Assembly (NCBI RefSeq): GCF_011044495.1
Contig: NZ_CP049143.1
Coordinates: forward strand, 4,526,001 to 4,590,000
Source: Roseimicrobium sp. ORNL1
GTDB taxonomy: Bacteria > Verrucomicrobiota > Verrucomicrobiia > Verrucomicrobiales > Verrucomicrobiaceae
Direction: 5' to 3'
Length of the DNA stretch: 64,000 nucleotides
Below the pieces are notes generated by a model that was given only the letters and a program-made list of their open reading frames with translations, was not told the DNA's origin and did no database searches. Both the position numbers and the translations under genes were made by a program. Shown in pieces: positions 8,521-18,019 of this stretch. Each line of letters starts with the position of its first letter. The first letter of the stretch is position 1.

Positions 8521-9726
8521 ATGGACCGCCGTGATTTCCTGACCAGGACAACCTTCGCCGCCGCAGCAGCAGCCTCGCTCTCCATTCCGAGGACCACCCA
8601 CGCTGCCACTTCTAGTCTGCAACCTGCCCCTTCGTCGAACTGGGCCAAACGCACTCTCGTATACGAGCAGAAGATCACCGAGAACGCGCGCGTGCAGAGC
8701 TTCACCTCACCGGCAGAGCCGCTCTCCGGCGATGCGTGGCGTATCTGGATGTCCACCTCCGGCGCAAATCATCCCGACTTCAATGTGGGCTATCTCGAAG
8801 GTGTGCCCGGTGAAGAACTGAAGGTGCAATGGGCCGTGCTCTCCACCGGTGCGCCAGCCGATGCCCCCCTGTCCCTCGGCAATCTCCCCTCCGGATGGCA
8901 CCCGAAGCAGGGCGTGCATGTGCGCCTCAACGATGGCCGCCATCGCCTCTACTTCTGGGCGCATGGTGAGGGCATTGTGCGCTACCTCGCCGCAGACAGT
9001 GACGATGGACGTCGCTATACCGTCGTCAACCCCTTGCAGGCCTGCATCTACCACCCCGCGGATCGCGCGGTGGATGGCACTGAGGCAGTAAAGGCAGGCT
9101 TCTCCCGCATGGCGAAGCGCAAGGCCAACGTAGTGGCCGGCGAAACACTCGCTCCAGCAGCACTCATCACGAATGACGCCACGAATGTATACCAGCTTCC
9201 CGACGGCAGCTTCGAGTTGTACACCGCCGCACTCATGGAAGTGGGCAAGGACGACCCACGCTACATGCCACACGATAACATCCCCGGGCGCATCCGCGTG
9301 ATTGATCGCTTCACCAGCGAAGACGGCCTGCGTTGGGAAAATCGGAAACGCGTGATTCAGGCAGATGCTCAGGATCCCACCGATCTGCAACACTACTACC
9401 TCGCGATGACGCAAACGGAGAAAGGACGCATTGGCATGCTGGGCCACTACCGTCTGCAGGCACAGACCATGGACATCGAGTGGTGCCACTCCGAGGACGG
9501 CGTCACGTGGAACCGCCCCGCCCGCACCGGTTGGCTCCCCCGAAGCGAACCACACACGCTGCCCGACAGCTATGGCGTCTACGCGCCGCACAGCCTTGTA
9601 CAGCACAACGGCCGCTGGCATCTCTTCTACACCGGCACCAATGACGCACACAATCACAAGGACAGCCATGGTCCCTACCGCCGCGCCATCTTCCACACGA
9701 GCATCGAATCTCCGTGGGCGGTATAG
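8521..9726 (+). CDS. Tat-type exported glycosidase-like beta-propeller protein
   Basis: 401 residues. The start MDRRDFLTRTTFAAAAAASL is a twin-arginine-style leader. The mature protein has the repeating short-strand pattern and Asp/Trp-rich turns of five-bladed propellers of the GH43/GH32/GH68 type (for example IEWCHSEDGVTWNRPARTGW near residue 319 and WHLFYTGTND near 363). I cannot assign the catalytic acids with confidence, so enzyme class and substrate remain open. It lies 67 bp after the epoxide hydrolase on the same strand. Confidence 0.6.
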   Translation: MDRRDFLTRTTFAAAAAASLSIPRTTHAATSSLQPAPSSNWAKRTLVYEQKITENARVQSFTSPAEPLSGDAWRIWMSTSGANHPDFNVGYLEGVPGEELKVQWAVLSTGAPADAPLSLGNLPSGWHPKQGVHVRLNDGRHRLYFWAHGEGIVRYLAADSDDGRRYTVVNPLQACIYHPADRAVDGTEAVKAGFSRMAKRKANVVAGETLAPAALITNDATNVYQLPDGSFELYTAALMEVGKDDPRYMPHDNIPGRIRVIDRFTSEDGLRWENRKRVIQADAQDPTDLQHYYLAMTQTEKGRIGMLGHYRLQAQTMDIEWCHSEDGVTWNRPARTGWLPRSEPHTLPDSYGVYAPHSLVQHNGRWHLFYTGTNDAHNHKDSHGPYRRAIFHTSIESPWAV

Positions 9727-9833
9727 TCGGTGTCGGTGCGGTTCCTTGAAGATCCTGCGCCGGACTTCGTGGTGTGCCTGCGGACGACTTGCCGTATTGA
9801 CGTTGACAAAGTCACGCGCACACTTCCATCGCC

Positions 9834-10547
9834 ATGCCGGCCACCAATCTTCCGAGCCTATCCAAGTTTGAAGTTTCTCCAGAGGAATGCGTCAAGCACC
9901 AGGGCTTCTACCTTGCACCATCCGTTCTCACCCCAAGTGAATGCGCCGAACTCGTCGCCTACCTGGGTCCCACGTCCGGCCCCGGTCGCCGTGCCTTGCT
10001 GAAGGACGATCACGTTGCGTCACTGGCTCGCTCGGAAAAGCTCCTCGCTCTGGTCAGTCCCCACCTGCAGGGCAAACATGCGCCGCGCCCCGTGCGGGCC
10101 ATCTACTTCAACAAATCTCCCGACTCGAACTGGCTCGTGGCGTGGCATCAGGATCTGACCATCTGCGTTCAGAAGAAAGTCGATGTCGCAGGCTTCGGCC
10201 CATGGAGCGTAAAGGATGAGGTGCCACATGTACAGCCACCCATCGCGCTACTGGAGAACATGATCACCATCCGCCTGCATCTCGATGACACGGATGAAAC
10301 CAACGGCGCGCTGAAGGTTACGCCTGGTTCCCACACCGCGGACAGGCTCTCGCCGGATGCGATTCAGAACTGGCGTCAAAATACACCCGAGCATCTCTGC
10401 ACCGCGCATGCCGGAGACGCGCTTCTCATGCGCCCCCTCCTCCTTCACGCGTCCGGACGCTCCACCTCAGACAGACAACGCCGTGTACTCCACATCGAGT
10501 ACGCCGGTTATGACCTGCCCGCAGGCATGCAGTGGGCTGAGGGTTGA
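9834..10547 (+). CDS. Phytanoyl-CoA dioxygenase (PhyH) family protein
   Basis: 237 residues, cytoplasmic. The double-stranded beta-helix iron site is visible: His-x-Asp in WHQDLTI (about residues 104-106), the distal His in LLLHASGRS (about 203), and Arg residues after it for 2-oxoglutarate. LHLDDTDETNGALKVTPGSH is the typical PhyH core segment. It is expected to be an Fe(II)/2-oxoglutarate oxygenase; the substrate is unknown. It is separated by 107 bp from the glycosidase-like gene. Confidence 0.82.
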   Translation: MPATNLPSLSKFEVSPEECVKHQGFYLAPSVLTPSECAELVAYLGPTSGPGRRALLKDDHVASLARSEKLLALVSPHLQGKHAPRPVRAIYFNKSPDSNWLVAWHQDLTICVQKKVDVAGFGPWSVKDEVPHVQPPIALLENMITIRLHLDDTDETNGALKVTPGSHTADRLSPDAIQNWRQNTPEHLCTAHAGDALLMRPLLLHASGRSTSDRQRRVLHIEYAGYDLPAGMQWAEG

Positions 10548-10591
10548 TTCTTTGCTTGCACCCCACAGCCCGCACGCTGATCCATCTGGCC

Positions 10592-11035
10592 ATGGCTCAT
10601 GGAAGAAAACGTTCCTGCCTCGGTGGCATGCTGCTCGGGGCTCTCATGACTGTTGTGGTTGCAGCAATCGTTGTCTGGGCCGCTGGCATCACCCTTGTTG
10701 AGCCCGGACGTCCGCTATACATGGCGAGCGCCAAAGCCGCGACGTGGGAGTGGGCCAGATTGCCCGCGCTTCCTGCGGAGGCAAAAGGTTTCAAGCTCAC
10801 CACGGAGGGAGGCATGTTCACCAGAGGCTTCCGCGTGACTTTCTTCGGGGAGCCTCCGGTGACCGATGCATGGATAAAGTCCTGCCCCGGAGTGACGGAT
10901 CCCAAGTGCGAAAAGGAAGAACTCGACGGCGGCGGAATACGGTACACATACCCCGCGGGTGGAGGCGCCCTGCATGCCGAGATCGTGCATTTTCCCGGCA
11001 GAGGCACGGTAGAGATATACACTTGCTGGAGCTGA
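10592..11035 (+). CDS. Single-pass membrane-anchored hypothetical protein
   Basis: 147 residues from the ATG at 10592. A basic N-terminus (MAHGRKRS) precedes one long hydrophobic segment (about 10-33), then a soluble domain with paired cysteines (SCPGVTDPKCEKEE and a terminal YTCWS), suggesting a periplasmic disulfide-bonded domain. An upstream start at 10544 overlaps the PhyH stop but would add a non-signal extension. No family recognised. Confidence 0.55.
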   Translation: MAHGRKRSCLGGMLLGALMTVVVAAIVVWAAGITLVEPGRPLYMASAKAATWEWARLPALPAEAKGFKLTTEGGMFTRGFRVTFFGEPPVTDAWIKSCPGVTDPKCEKEELDGGGIRYTYPAGGGALHAEIVHFPGRGTVEIYTCWS

Positions 11036-11053
11036 TTCCCCACTCCTTCTCCG

Positions 11054-11434
11054 ATGCCAAATCCAGACGATCCTCCACCCATCACGGAAGGGCCCTACGT
11101 CCCTCCGGCAACCAATCCCTGGTATCGCTGGGTGGGGCTGGCAATCATCTTGGGTCTGCTTGCAAGGACCATGTCATATACTCGACCTGGTGCCGAATCC
11201 AGTTTGGAGGCTCACTCCATGGTGGCCGTGTCCCTGATGCTCCTCTTCAACCATCTTGCCTACGCGTTCCAATGGAAGAGACGCTGGCTCTCCCTCACAT
11301 GGAAGATTCTTGCCTGGTCATGGATCATGATTGGCGCATGCTGGATTGAATGGAGTTCGAGGCAGTGGCGAGAACGTGCCGCTCAGCAGAAGCAGTCCAG
11401 CGATGTCAGCACGCCTCTGGAAATTCACCACTGA
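11054..11434 (+). CDS. Small multi-pass membrane protein, hypothetical
   Basis: 126 residues with a short proline-rich N-terminus (MPNPDDPPPITEGPY) and about three hydrophobic segments (about 25-40, 55-75, 80-100), followed by a charged C-terminal tail. It starts 18 bp after the preceding gene, so both may form one unit. No recognised family. Confidence 0.5.
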   Translation: MPNPDDPPPITEGPYVPPATNPWYRWVGLAIILGLLARTMSYTRPGAESSLEAHSMVAVSLMLLFNHLAYAFQWKRRWLSLTWKILAWSWIMIGACWIEWSSRQWRERAAQQKQSSDVSTPLEIHH

Positions 11435-11535
11435 CTTTCCACTGTATTTTGCACCACAATCTGGGGCCACGTGGGAGTACTTTCGCCTCGCCATTTCCCA
11501 GCATCAGGAGTAATAATGGACTCGTACCCAACGAT

Positions 11536-12036
11536 ATGACGTTAGACCGTTCCATCCCCATTGAATCCGAGTGGCGCAGTGAATCCTGGGACATTGATGT
11601 CGATTCGGCCTTCGAGCATTTCGGTGGGAAGTCCAAGGAGGAGGCGATGGAACTTTTCCAGAAAGACGCCGCGCGCTACCAGGAAGACCTCCTCTACACC
11701 CCCTCCGCCTGCTTCCCGTACTATCTCGATGCCTGCATGACCTATCTGCGCTCCCGTGCGGCTGACGGTGATGCGGAAGGCGCCGCAGGATTCATCTCCC
11801 TCATCACCGAGCGCGCTCGTGAGAATCCGGATGAAGTCCGCGACCTCTGGCCCGAGATTTCCCCCACCCTGCGCCACATCGCGGTGAACCAGGAACATTT
11901 CGGTGCGGATGAGGAGAACTTTGGCAGTTTCCATGACCAAATCGAATCCATGTCGTGGATGGGCCTCTCGGTCGATGACGAGGAATCCGAATCGTACGAA
12001 TTCGAGGTGGAGGAAGAAAACGAGGAAGAGGATTGA
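11536..12036 (+). CDS. Acidic cytoplasmic hypothetical protein
   Basis: 166 residues from ATG 11536. The central part is helical with conserved-looking aromatic and acidic positions (LLYTPSACFPYYLDACMTYL), and the last 20 residues are almost all Glu/Asp. The frame is open to 11350, but that extension overlaps the preceding gene. The composition suggests a soluble adaptor or protein-binding role, but no family is recognised. Confidence 0.6.
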   Translation: MTLDRSIPIESEWRSESWDIDVDSAFEHFGGKSKEEAMELFQKDAARYQEDLLYTPSACFPYYLDACMTYLRSRAADGDAEGAAGFISLITERARENPDEVRDLWPEISPTLRHIAVNQEHFGADEENFGSFHDQIESMSWMGLSVDDEESESYEFEVEEENEEED

Positions 12037-12060
12037 AGACTGGTAGCCTGAGGCCATACC

Positions 12061-12498
12061 ATGCCCATCATGAAGCTTCTCCCGGTCTGCCTGCTGGCGC
12101 TCACGTGCACGCTTTCCACAGCGCTCGCTGAAGAGTCCCAGCCTCTGAGCTTTGAAGAAATTACGTCCATCTTCCACAAGGCCTTTGTGCTGCAGGGAAA
12201 GACAAGTGTCGCCAAGCTGGTCCAGCCAGACGCGGAACTTGATGAGGAACTGGACGCCCTCTTCCAAAACAAGCCCACCAAGGTGGAGCTCTATCCACCC
12301 ACGGATGAAGATGTAGGCAGCATCCGCCGGCATGATGGCCTGGACTGGCCTCACCGCCCCATCGCAAAGTTGTTCGTTACCACGGACGGCCCCAAGGGGA
12401 AGGACTTCACAGAAGCGTGGTTTACCGTAGGCCTTCACGAGGGCAAACCAGTTCTGATGACCAGGAATTTCCAGAAAATCCCGGACTGGCGGCGGTGA
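12061..12498 (+). CDS. Secreted hypothetical protein
   Basis: 145 residues. Signal peptide MPIMKLLPVCLLALTCTLST with cleavage near ALAEE; the ATG at 12070 is an equally good start. The mature part is about 120 residues, acidic in its first half (PDAELDEELDALF), with no motif I know. It follows the acidic-protein gene by 24 bp. Confidence 0.6.
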   Translation: MPIMKLLPVCLLALTCTLSTALAEESQPLSFEEITSIFHKAFVLQGKTSVAKLVQPDAELDEELDALFQNKPTKVELYPPTDEDVGSIRRHDGLDWPHRPIAKLFVTTDGPKGKDFTEAWFTVGLHEGKPVLMTRNFQKIPDWRR

Positions 12499-12544
12499 TT
12501 CCTCATTGCAAGGCCCGCTGCAATCTGCTTCCAATCGGCCCCGC

Positions 12545-13126
12545 ATGTCCCTCCTGGAATCCGTCTCCTCCCACCTCACCCCGTGCACCATCCGTGAATA
12601 CACTGCCGAGGACCTCCCGGCGTGTCTCAGGGTGTATCACTCCAATGAAGGCGTGTACTACCCCGCCGGGTGGGTGGAGCAGTTCACAAACTTCCTGGAG
12701 CGCGGCACTTCCTACTTCCTCGTCGTCGAGCACGAGAATGAAATCGTCGGCTGCGGCGGGCTGGAGCTGAGTGGGCATGGCCCCTGGGCGCGGCTCATCT
12801 ACGGTATGATTCACCAGGACCGGCAGAAGAAGGGACTGGGGACCACGCTTCTGGCGGCGCGTCTTTCCCTGCTGGAGCCGGAGGGCCAGCCGGTGCAGGC
12901 ACTGCTTCGTTCAGGCACCAAGGCGGCTTCATTCTACGACCGCTTCGGCTTCGCGCTGCAAAGCGTGGCACAGAACCACTACGGCCCCGGAGAACACGGC
13001 GGCAATCTGGAACTCACCATCACTCCGGAGGAAGTTGACGCCCTGCGCGCCGCCTTGGTAGAGCGGCAGGTGAACCTCGTGATCAATGACTTGCCTGCGG
13101 ACGAAACCGTTGCCGAAGAGGAATGA
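12545..13126 (+). CDS. GNAT-family N-acetyltransferase
   Basis: 193 residues from ATG 12545 (an in-frame ATG at 12506 is less likely). The acetyl-CoA motif is seen in IHQDRQKKGLGTTLLAARL, with strand motifs FLVVEHENEIVGCGGLEL before it and FYDRFGF after it. The acceptor substrate is unknown. The acidic C-terminal extension (ADETVAEEE) is not part of the core fold. Confidence 0.82.
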   Translation: MSLLESVSSHLTPCTIREYTAEDLPACLRVYHSNEGVYYPAGWVEQFTNFLERGTSYFLVVEHENEIVGCGGLELSGHGPWARLIYGMIHQDRQKKGLGTTLLAARLSLLEPEGQPVQALLRSGTKAASFYDRFGFALQSVAQNHYGPGEHGGNLELTITPEEVDALRAALVERQVNLVINDLPADETVAEEE

Positions 13127-13177
13127 CCGTCAGGCAGGCTGAAATCTTTCCCCACCCTCCAGCGTTCTCCTTTTCCC

Positions 13178-14614
13178 ATGAAGCCTGCCCCCGTCTCACG
13201 CCGTCACTTTCTCCATGCAGCCCTCGCCGGCACCGCCCTGTCCCAGGGGCACCTGACCAGCGCGGAGACGACGGAGGCCCCCAAGAGCGGCTCGCCGGAA
13301 AACACCTTCCACGATCCGGCGCGAGACATCCCCCTCGCGGATGATGCGGACGTCATCGTGTGCGGCGCAGGCCCGGCCGGTGTGAGCGCCGCCATCGTGG
13401 CTGCACGCGCCGGGGCACGGGTGCGCTTGTTTGAATGGAGGGGCTGCCTCGGTGGCGTGTGGACGGCCGGGTTGCTGGGCTACTTCCTCGACTTCGACAA
13501 GCCAGGCTTCGCCAAGGAACTGCGCGAGAAACTCGATGCCCGCGGGGCGCGCAATGGCTCCAAGGCCTCTGCTTTCTGCTACGATCCCGAAGCTCTGAAG
13601 CTGCTGCTGGAAGAGCTCTGCGTGGAGGCCGGTGTGAAGTTCCAGTTCCACACGCGTGTGGCCGCCGCCTTCCGCGAGGGCAACAAGCTCACGACCATCG
13701 TCACCGACTCCAAGTCAGGACGTCAGGCATGGCGTGCCCCGGTGTTCATCGATACCACGGGCGATGGTGACCTCGGAGCGCTGGCGGGTTGTTCGTTCGA
13801 GATCGGCGAGGCCAAGGATTGCCCCTGCCAGCCCATGTCTCTCAACGCCCTGCTGGTGGTGAAGGACGCAGAAGCGTTGCGCGAGTACGTGCGCTTTGGC
13901 AAGGCACTCCCCGGCGAGAACTCCAACAGCGACAAGAAGGAGCGCATCCGCGAAATCATTGAGAAGACCGGCCACTTCCCCTCCTACAGCAGGCCCACCC
14001 TGTGGCAGGTGAAGGACAACCTCCTCTTCGCCATGCTGAATCACGAGTATGGCGTGAAGCCTTTCGATGCGGCCGAAGTCACCGCTGCCACGGTGCGCGC
14101 CCGAGCGGAGATGAACAAGATGGTGAATGGCCTTCGCGCGCTCGGCGGGCCGTGGGAGGGCATCCAGCTTGTAGCCACCGCGGAGCAGATCGGTGTGCGC
14201 GACGGACGCCGCATCGCAGGCCGCTTCACCGTGCTCAAAGATGACCTCATCAAGGGCGTAAGGCATGAAGACGGTGTGACGCGTGTGACCTTTGGCGTGG
14301 ACATCCATGCCACCAATGCGGATCACAATAGAAAGGGATCCGCCACCATGCCCACGAACATCAAGGTGAAGCCGTATGACATTCCCCTGCGCGCCCTCAT
14401 CGCGAAGGATGTGGATGGCCTCATGATGGCCGGGCGCTGCATCAGCGGGGATTTCATCTCGCACTCCAGTTATCGCGTCACGGGAAATTCCGTGGCCATG
14501 GGAGAAGCAGCGGGTGTCACGGCAGCCATTGCCGCTCTCTCGAAGCGCCCCCCACACGAGGTGGCCTGGAGCGAAAGCGCGGCCAAGCTCGCCGCCATGG
14601 GTCTGCGGGCGTGA
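13178..14614 (+). CDS. Tat-exported FAD-dependent oxidoreductase
   Basis: 478 residues. The leader MKPAPVSRRHFLHAALAGTA has an RR-x-FL motif typical of Tat substrates. The FAD-binding glycine motif is GAGPAG (63-68), and the C-terminal FAD segment is LMMAGRCISGDFISHSSYRV followed by GNSVAMGEAAG. This matches the FAD_oxidored family common in Verrucomicrobia and Planctomycetes, often found with polysaccharide genes. The substrate is unknown. It abuts the following beta-helix gene. Confidence 0.82.
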   Translation: MKPAPVSRRHFLHAALAGTALSQGHLTSAETTEAPKSGSPENTFHDPARDIPLADDADVIVCGAGPAGVSAAIVAARAGARVRLFEWRGCLGGVWTAGLLGYFLDFDKPGFAKELREKLDARGARNGSKASAFCYDPEALKLLLEELCVEAGVKFQFHTRVAAAFREGNKLTTIVTDSKSGRQAWRAPVFIDTTGDGDLGALAGCSFEIGEAKDCPCQPMSLNALLVVKDAEALREYVRFGKALPGENSNSDKKERIREIIEKTGHFPSYSRPTLWQVKDNLLFAMLNHEYGVKPFDAAEVTAATVRARAEMNKMVNGLRALGGPWEGIQLVATAEQIGVRDGRRIAGRFTVLKDDLIKGVRHEDGVTRVTFGVDIHATNADHNRKGSATMPTNIKVKPYDIPLRALIAKDVDGLMMAGRCISGDFISHSSYRVTGNSVAMGEAAGVTAAIAALSKRPPHEVAWSESAAKLAAMGLRA

Positions 14615-14664
14615 TGCACTCTCCCATCAGTGGGCTTGTTACATTCCACCCTGCACGTCTCGCC

Positions 14665-15657
14665 ATGCGCCGGCTCGCCGCTCTCCTGCTTTCTGGCCTG
14701 CTTGGCATCGTGGGATCCACGGTTCTGCATGCGGCACCGAAACCCGTCGGCACGCAAGGTCATGTAGGCTGCGTGGAGAACCCAAAGCGCGTCGAGCGGC
14801 CGGAGATCACCGAGCCGGGGGTCTATGAAAACTATCTCGTGGACAGCAACTGGGCGGGCGGCAATCGTGTCAAGATCACCGCCGACAACGTGACGCTGCG
14901 CAATTGCGAAATCCGCAACGCTTCAGGGAACGGTATCGGTGTCTTTGGCAAACAGGTCGTCATTGAGAACTGCCTCATCCATCATTTGCTCGCGGGCAGC
15001 TTCAAGGACCAGAAGGACGCGCATGGCATCACGGGGAGCTGGGGCCGCCTGGTGATCCGCAACTGCGACATCTCGTACGTTTCCGGCGATTGTGTCCAGT
15101 TCGATCCAGATCGGAAGCAGAGCGGCACAGTGACCATCGAAGATTGCAATCTCTGGACTGGCCCGCTGCCCGATTCGGCTGCCGGGTTTGCCAAAGGTGA
15201 ACGCCCGGGCGAGAACGCTGTGGATACCAAGACGCCTCCTGACGGTGAGCGTTGCAAGCTGGTGATCCGCAACTGCCACCTGCACGGCTGGAACCAGCCC
15301 GCCGCGATCCAGAATGCGGCGGCTCTGAACTTAAAGGAGAACGTAGATGCCGAAGTGATCCACTGCGTGGCAAGTGACAACGAAATCGCCTTCCGCGTGC
15401 GGGGGCCTGGTAAGCGTGGCGGCGCCCACGTGAATCTCATCGAATGCGCTATCTATGACTCCGGCGCCGGCATCAGGATCGAAGACGCCATCGAGCATCT
15501 GGAAATCCGTGGTCTGATGATGGGACAAGGTGTGCTAGAGAAGGTGCGAGTCGCCGGGGCCAAACCTGCTGCCGCCACAACGAACGGTAAGGCTTCGCTT
15601 CCCGCTCCACCGCTGAAGGATTTGCTGCAACACGGATTCACCAGCGAATCCAAGTGA
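14665..15657 (+). CDS. Exported right-handed parallel beta-helix protein
   Basis: 330 residues from ATG 14665, which begins a good signal peptide (MRRLAALLLSGLLGIVGSTV, cleavage near LHA). The open frame extends to a GTG at 14611 overlapping the previous stop. The mature part is built of repeated I-x-N-C and VIRNC-type rungs (RNCEIRNASGNGIGVFG, IENCLIHHL, IRNCDISYVSGDCVQF), as in PbH1-repeat polysaccharide lyases and related proteins. A catalytic site is not identifiable. The gene pairing suggests shared function with the upstream oxidoreductase. Confidence 0.72.
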   Translation: MRRLAALLLSGLLGIVGSTVLHAAPKPVGTQGHVGCVENPKRVERPEITEPGVYENYLVDSNWAGGNRVKITADNVTLRNCEIRNASGNGIGVFGKQVVIENCLIHHLLAGSFKDQKDAHGITGSWGRLVIRNCDISYVSGDCVQFDPDRKQSGTVTIEDCNLWTGPLPDSAAGFAKGERPGENAVDTKTPPDGERCKLVIRNCHLHGWNQPAAIQNAAALNLKENVDAEVIHCVASDNEIAFRVRGPGKRGGAHVNLIECAIYDSGAGIRIEDAIEHLEIRGLMMGQGVLEKVRVAGAKPAAATTNGKASLPAPPLKDLLQHGFTSESK

Positions 15658-15810
15658 CTGATCGCCAACTCGTCTCACGCCGGTGTCACTTCCGCTCGAT
15701 ACCGTAGCCCCAGTCTGCCAATACCGTATTTCACCGGTCTTTTCTCCACGGAGGACTGTGGAATCGTGACCCCTGCCAGCATCACTGGCATGTCACGTTC
15801 CCATCCTCAG

Positions 15811-17505
15811 ATGAAAAAGAATACTTCACTGTCTCATCGCAACATCCTCGCGCGTCTCTTCGCCAGACTGTCGTGGAGCATGGTCGTCCTCTTTGCCCTC
15901 GCACTACAGGCGAAGGAAGCGCCCGAGCCTTTCTATGAAGGGCTGGGCAGCTACAAGATGAAGGTCACCACCAAGTCACCGGACGCGCAAAAGTACTTCG
16001 ACCAGGGCCTGGCCTTCCTTCATGCCTTCAACCATGGAGCCGCCATCCGTTCGTTCCGTGAAGCGGCAAAGCATGACCCCGCCTGCGCCATGGCTCACTG
16101 GGGTATCTCCTACGCCCACGGTCCGCACATCAACTTCCCCCTGGTGCCACCAGACGCTGCCGAAGTGGCGTGGAAGGAATTGCAGCTCGCACAACAGCAC
16201 GCTGCAAAGGCGACACCCTTCGAGCAGCAGCTCATCTCTGCCCTGGGTCAACGCTATGCGAACCCACAACCTGCAGACCGCGCACCGCTGGATCTGGCTT
16301 ATGCCAATGCCATGCGTGAAGTCTGGAAAGGCTATCCGGACAATGCTGACGCCGGCACCTTCTTCGCTGAGGCGATGATGAACCTGCGCCCCTGGGACCA
16401 GTGGACACCGGAAGGCGCTGAGCAACCCGGCACGGCCGAAATCATCGCCACGCTGGATCGCGTGATCACACTCAATCCGAATCACCCCCTCGCCAATCAC
16501 CTCTACATCCACGCGGTGGAGGCATCGCAAGAGCCCGGCCTCGCCGATGCCGCTGCGGAACGCCTGCGCGCCTTGCAACCCGGTGTGGCGCACAATGTGC
16601 ACATGCCCTCGCACATCGATGTGCGTCGCGGCCGCTGGCAGCAGGCGATTGATTCCAATCTCAAGGCAGTGGCAGCCGATCAGGCCTACCGCAAGAAGGC
16701 CGGCCCACCCACGGGCATGCTGAACATGTACGTCGCGCACAACCGGCACATGCTCTCCTATGCCGCGATGATGACCGGCCAGAGCGAGCTCGCCATGAAA
16801 CACATTCGCGCCATGGTGGCGGAAACACCCGCGGAGTTCCTCAAGGTGTATGCGAGCATGGTGGAAGGCTATGCCGCCATGCCCATGGAAGTAATGATTC
16901 GCTTTGGCCGGTGGGATGACATCCTCGCCGAGCCGGAGAAGTATGAGGACTACATGCCTTTCTCCCGTGCCATCCACTCCAGCGCACGTGCCATCGCTTA
17001 TGCTGCAAAAGGGGACACCGTTGCGGCGCGCAGGGAGCAGGCCATCTACCTGAAGCGCGTTGAGTTGGTGGCGAAAGATGCCTACTTCGGCAATAACCTC
17101 GCGCAATCCATCCTGGCCGTGACCACACCCATGGTGGAGGGAGAAATCCTCGTGCGTGAAGGCAAGGTGGATGAGGGTCTCGCTGCCCTGCGTGCCGCGG
17201 TGAAAGCAGAAGACGCCCTGCGCTACGATGAACCTCCCGGCTGGCTCGTGCCTGTGCGCCATCCCCTTGGTGCCAGCCTCATGAAAGCAGGCCGCTTCGC
17301 CGAAGCAGAGCAGGTATACCGCGAAGACCTGAAGCGCCTGCCGGAGAATGGCTGGTCCCTCCGTGGTCTTGCGCAAAGCCTCCGTGCCCAGTCAAAAGAG
17401 AGCGAGGCAGATGAAGTGGAAGCCCTGTTCCGAAAAGTCTGGGTGAAGGCTGACACGGAAATCCCCAGCTCGTGCATGTGCCAGAAACTGACCGCTGGGA
17501 ATTAG
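15811..17505 (+). CDS. Exported TPR-repeat protein with conserved His and C-terminal Cys pair
   Basis: 564 residues from ATG 15811; ATG 15790 and GTG 15766 are in frame. The N-terminal leader is long and basic (MKKNTSLSHRNILARLFARL) followed by a hydrophobic stretch. Helical TPR-like pairs cover most of the chain, with conserved motifs YFDQGLAFLHAFNHGAAIRSF, NHLYIHAVEAS, VHMPSHIDVRRGRW and YVAHNRHMLSYAAMM. The protein ends in SSCMCQK, a Cys-x-Cys that this family tends to keep. The His clusters plus terminal Cys pair suggest metal binding, an inference only. Confidence 0.7.
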   Translation: MKKNTSLSHRNILARLFARLSWSMVVLFALALQAKEAPEPFYEGLGSYKMKVTTKSPDAQKYFDQGLAFLHAFNHGAAIRSFREAAKHDPACAMAHWGISYAHGPHINFPLVPPDAAEVAWKELQLAQQHAAKATPFEQQLISALGQRYANPQPADRAPLDLAYANAMREVWKGYPDNADAGTFFAEAMMNLRPWDQWTPEGAEQPGTAEIIATLDRVITLNPNHPLANHLYIHAVEASQEPGLADAAAERLRALQPGVAHNVHMPSHIDVRRGRWQQAIDSNLKAVAADQAYRKKAGPPTGMLNMYVAHNRHMLSYAAMMTGQSELAMKHIRAMVAETPAEFLKVYASMVEGYAAMPMEVMIRFGRWDDILAEPEKYEDYMPFSRAIHSSARAIAYAAKGDTVAARREQAIYLKRVELVAKDAYFGNNLAQSILAVTTPMVEGEILVREGKVDEGLAALRAAVKAEDALRYDEPPGWLVPVRHPLGASLMKAGRFAEAEQVYREDLKRLPENGWSLRGLAQSLRAQSKESEADEVEALFRKVWVKADTEIPSSCMCQKLTAGN

Positions 17506-17530
17506 CAAACAACAGGCAGCGTTCCCTCAG

Positions 17531-17569
17531 GCCGGCTCTCCAAGCGTGATTCACGTGGAGAGAGCCGGC
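17531..17569. terminator. Bidirectional hairpin between convergent genes
   Basis: GCCGGCTCTC (17531-17540) pairs exactly with GAGAGCCGGC (17560-17569), a 10-bp stem placed between the end of the TPR gene (plus) and the end of the DUF2721 gene (minus). There is no long T-run, so efficiency is uncertain. Confidence 0.65.
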
Positions 17570-17577
17570 GTCTCATT

Positions 17578-17976
17578 TCACCGCTTGCTCCCCTCAATAT
17601 CCCGCAAGTTCACATCCAGTGCGCCCACCGAGATCTGAATCTCCCACGCGGAAACCACCAGCGACGCAATCATCAATAGCAAGCTCGCACCGAAGACGCA
17701 CTTCCCCGCCGGTATCCAATCAAGGAACAAGCAGAACATGGCCACGGTGCACAACAGGATACTAATAACCCCGAGAAGCTGCATGGTGCGGATCATCTTC
17801 AACCGGGTGCGAATGTTCTGGATCTGGCGCACAATGCCTTCGTCGGGTGCGGCCTTGTGAGAGGCATGGAGTGAGCGCACCACCGTTGCGAGTCCCAGAA
17901 AGCGATTCGTGTAAGCCAGCAGAAGCAGCGAGATGGCGGGAAAGAGCAATGCGGGGGTGGATAGGGTAATCTCCAT
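17578..17976 (-). CDS. DUF2721 family membrane protein
   Basis: 132 residues from ATG 17976. Three hydrophobic segments, with the family signature LLLLAYTNRFLGLATVVRSL near the N-terminus and the IRTRLKMIR segment before TM2. Function unknown. The frame extends to 18069, overlapping the sulfatase gene end at 18020, but the shorter start fits the family. It is the last gene of the minus-strand run and may be cotranscribed with the sulfatases. Confidence 0.8.
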   Translation of the reverse strand: MEITLSTPALLFPAISLLLLAYTNRFLGLATVVRSLHASHKAAPDEGIVRQIQNIRTRLKMIRTMQLLGVISILLCTVAMFCLFLDWIPAGKCVFGASLLLMIASLVVSAWEIQISVGALDVNLRDIEGSKR

Positions 17977-18019
17977 GGACCGCTGAAACTCCGCTCCATT
18001 GGGCAGCTGGTCAAGCGCA

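Noticed and set aside
15976-17376. 466-residue minus-strand open frame opposite the TPR gene
   Set aside because: A long shadow frame caused by the high G+C codon bias; composition is Leu/His/Gly-rich, with no start context or family features, and the TPR frame is clearly the gene.
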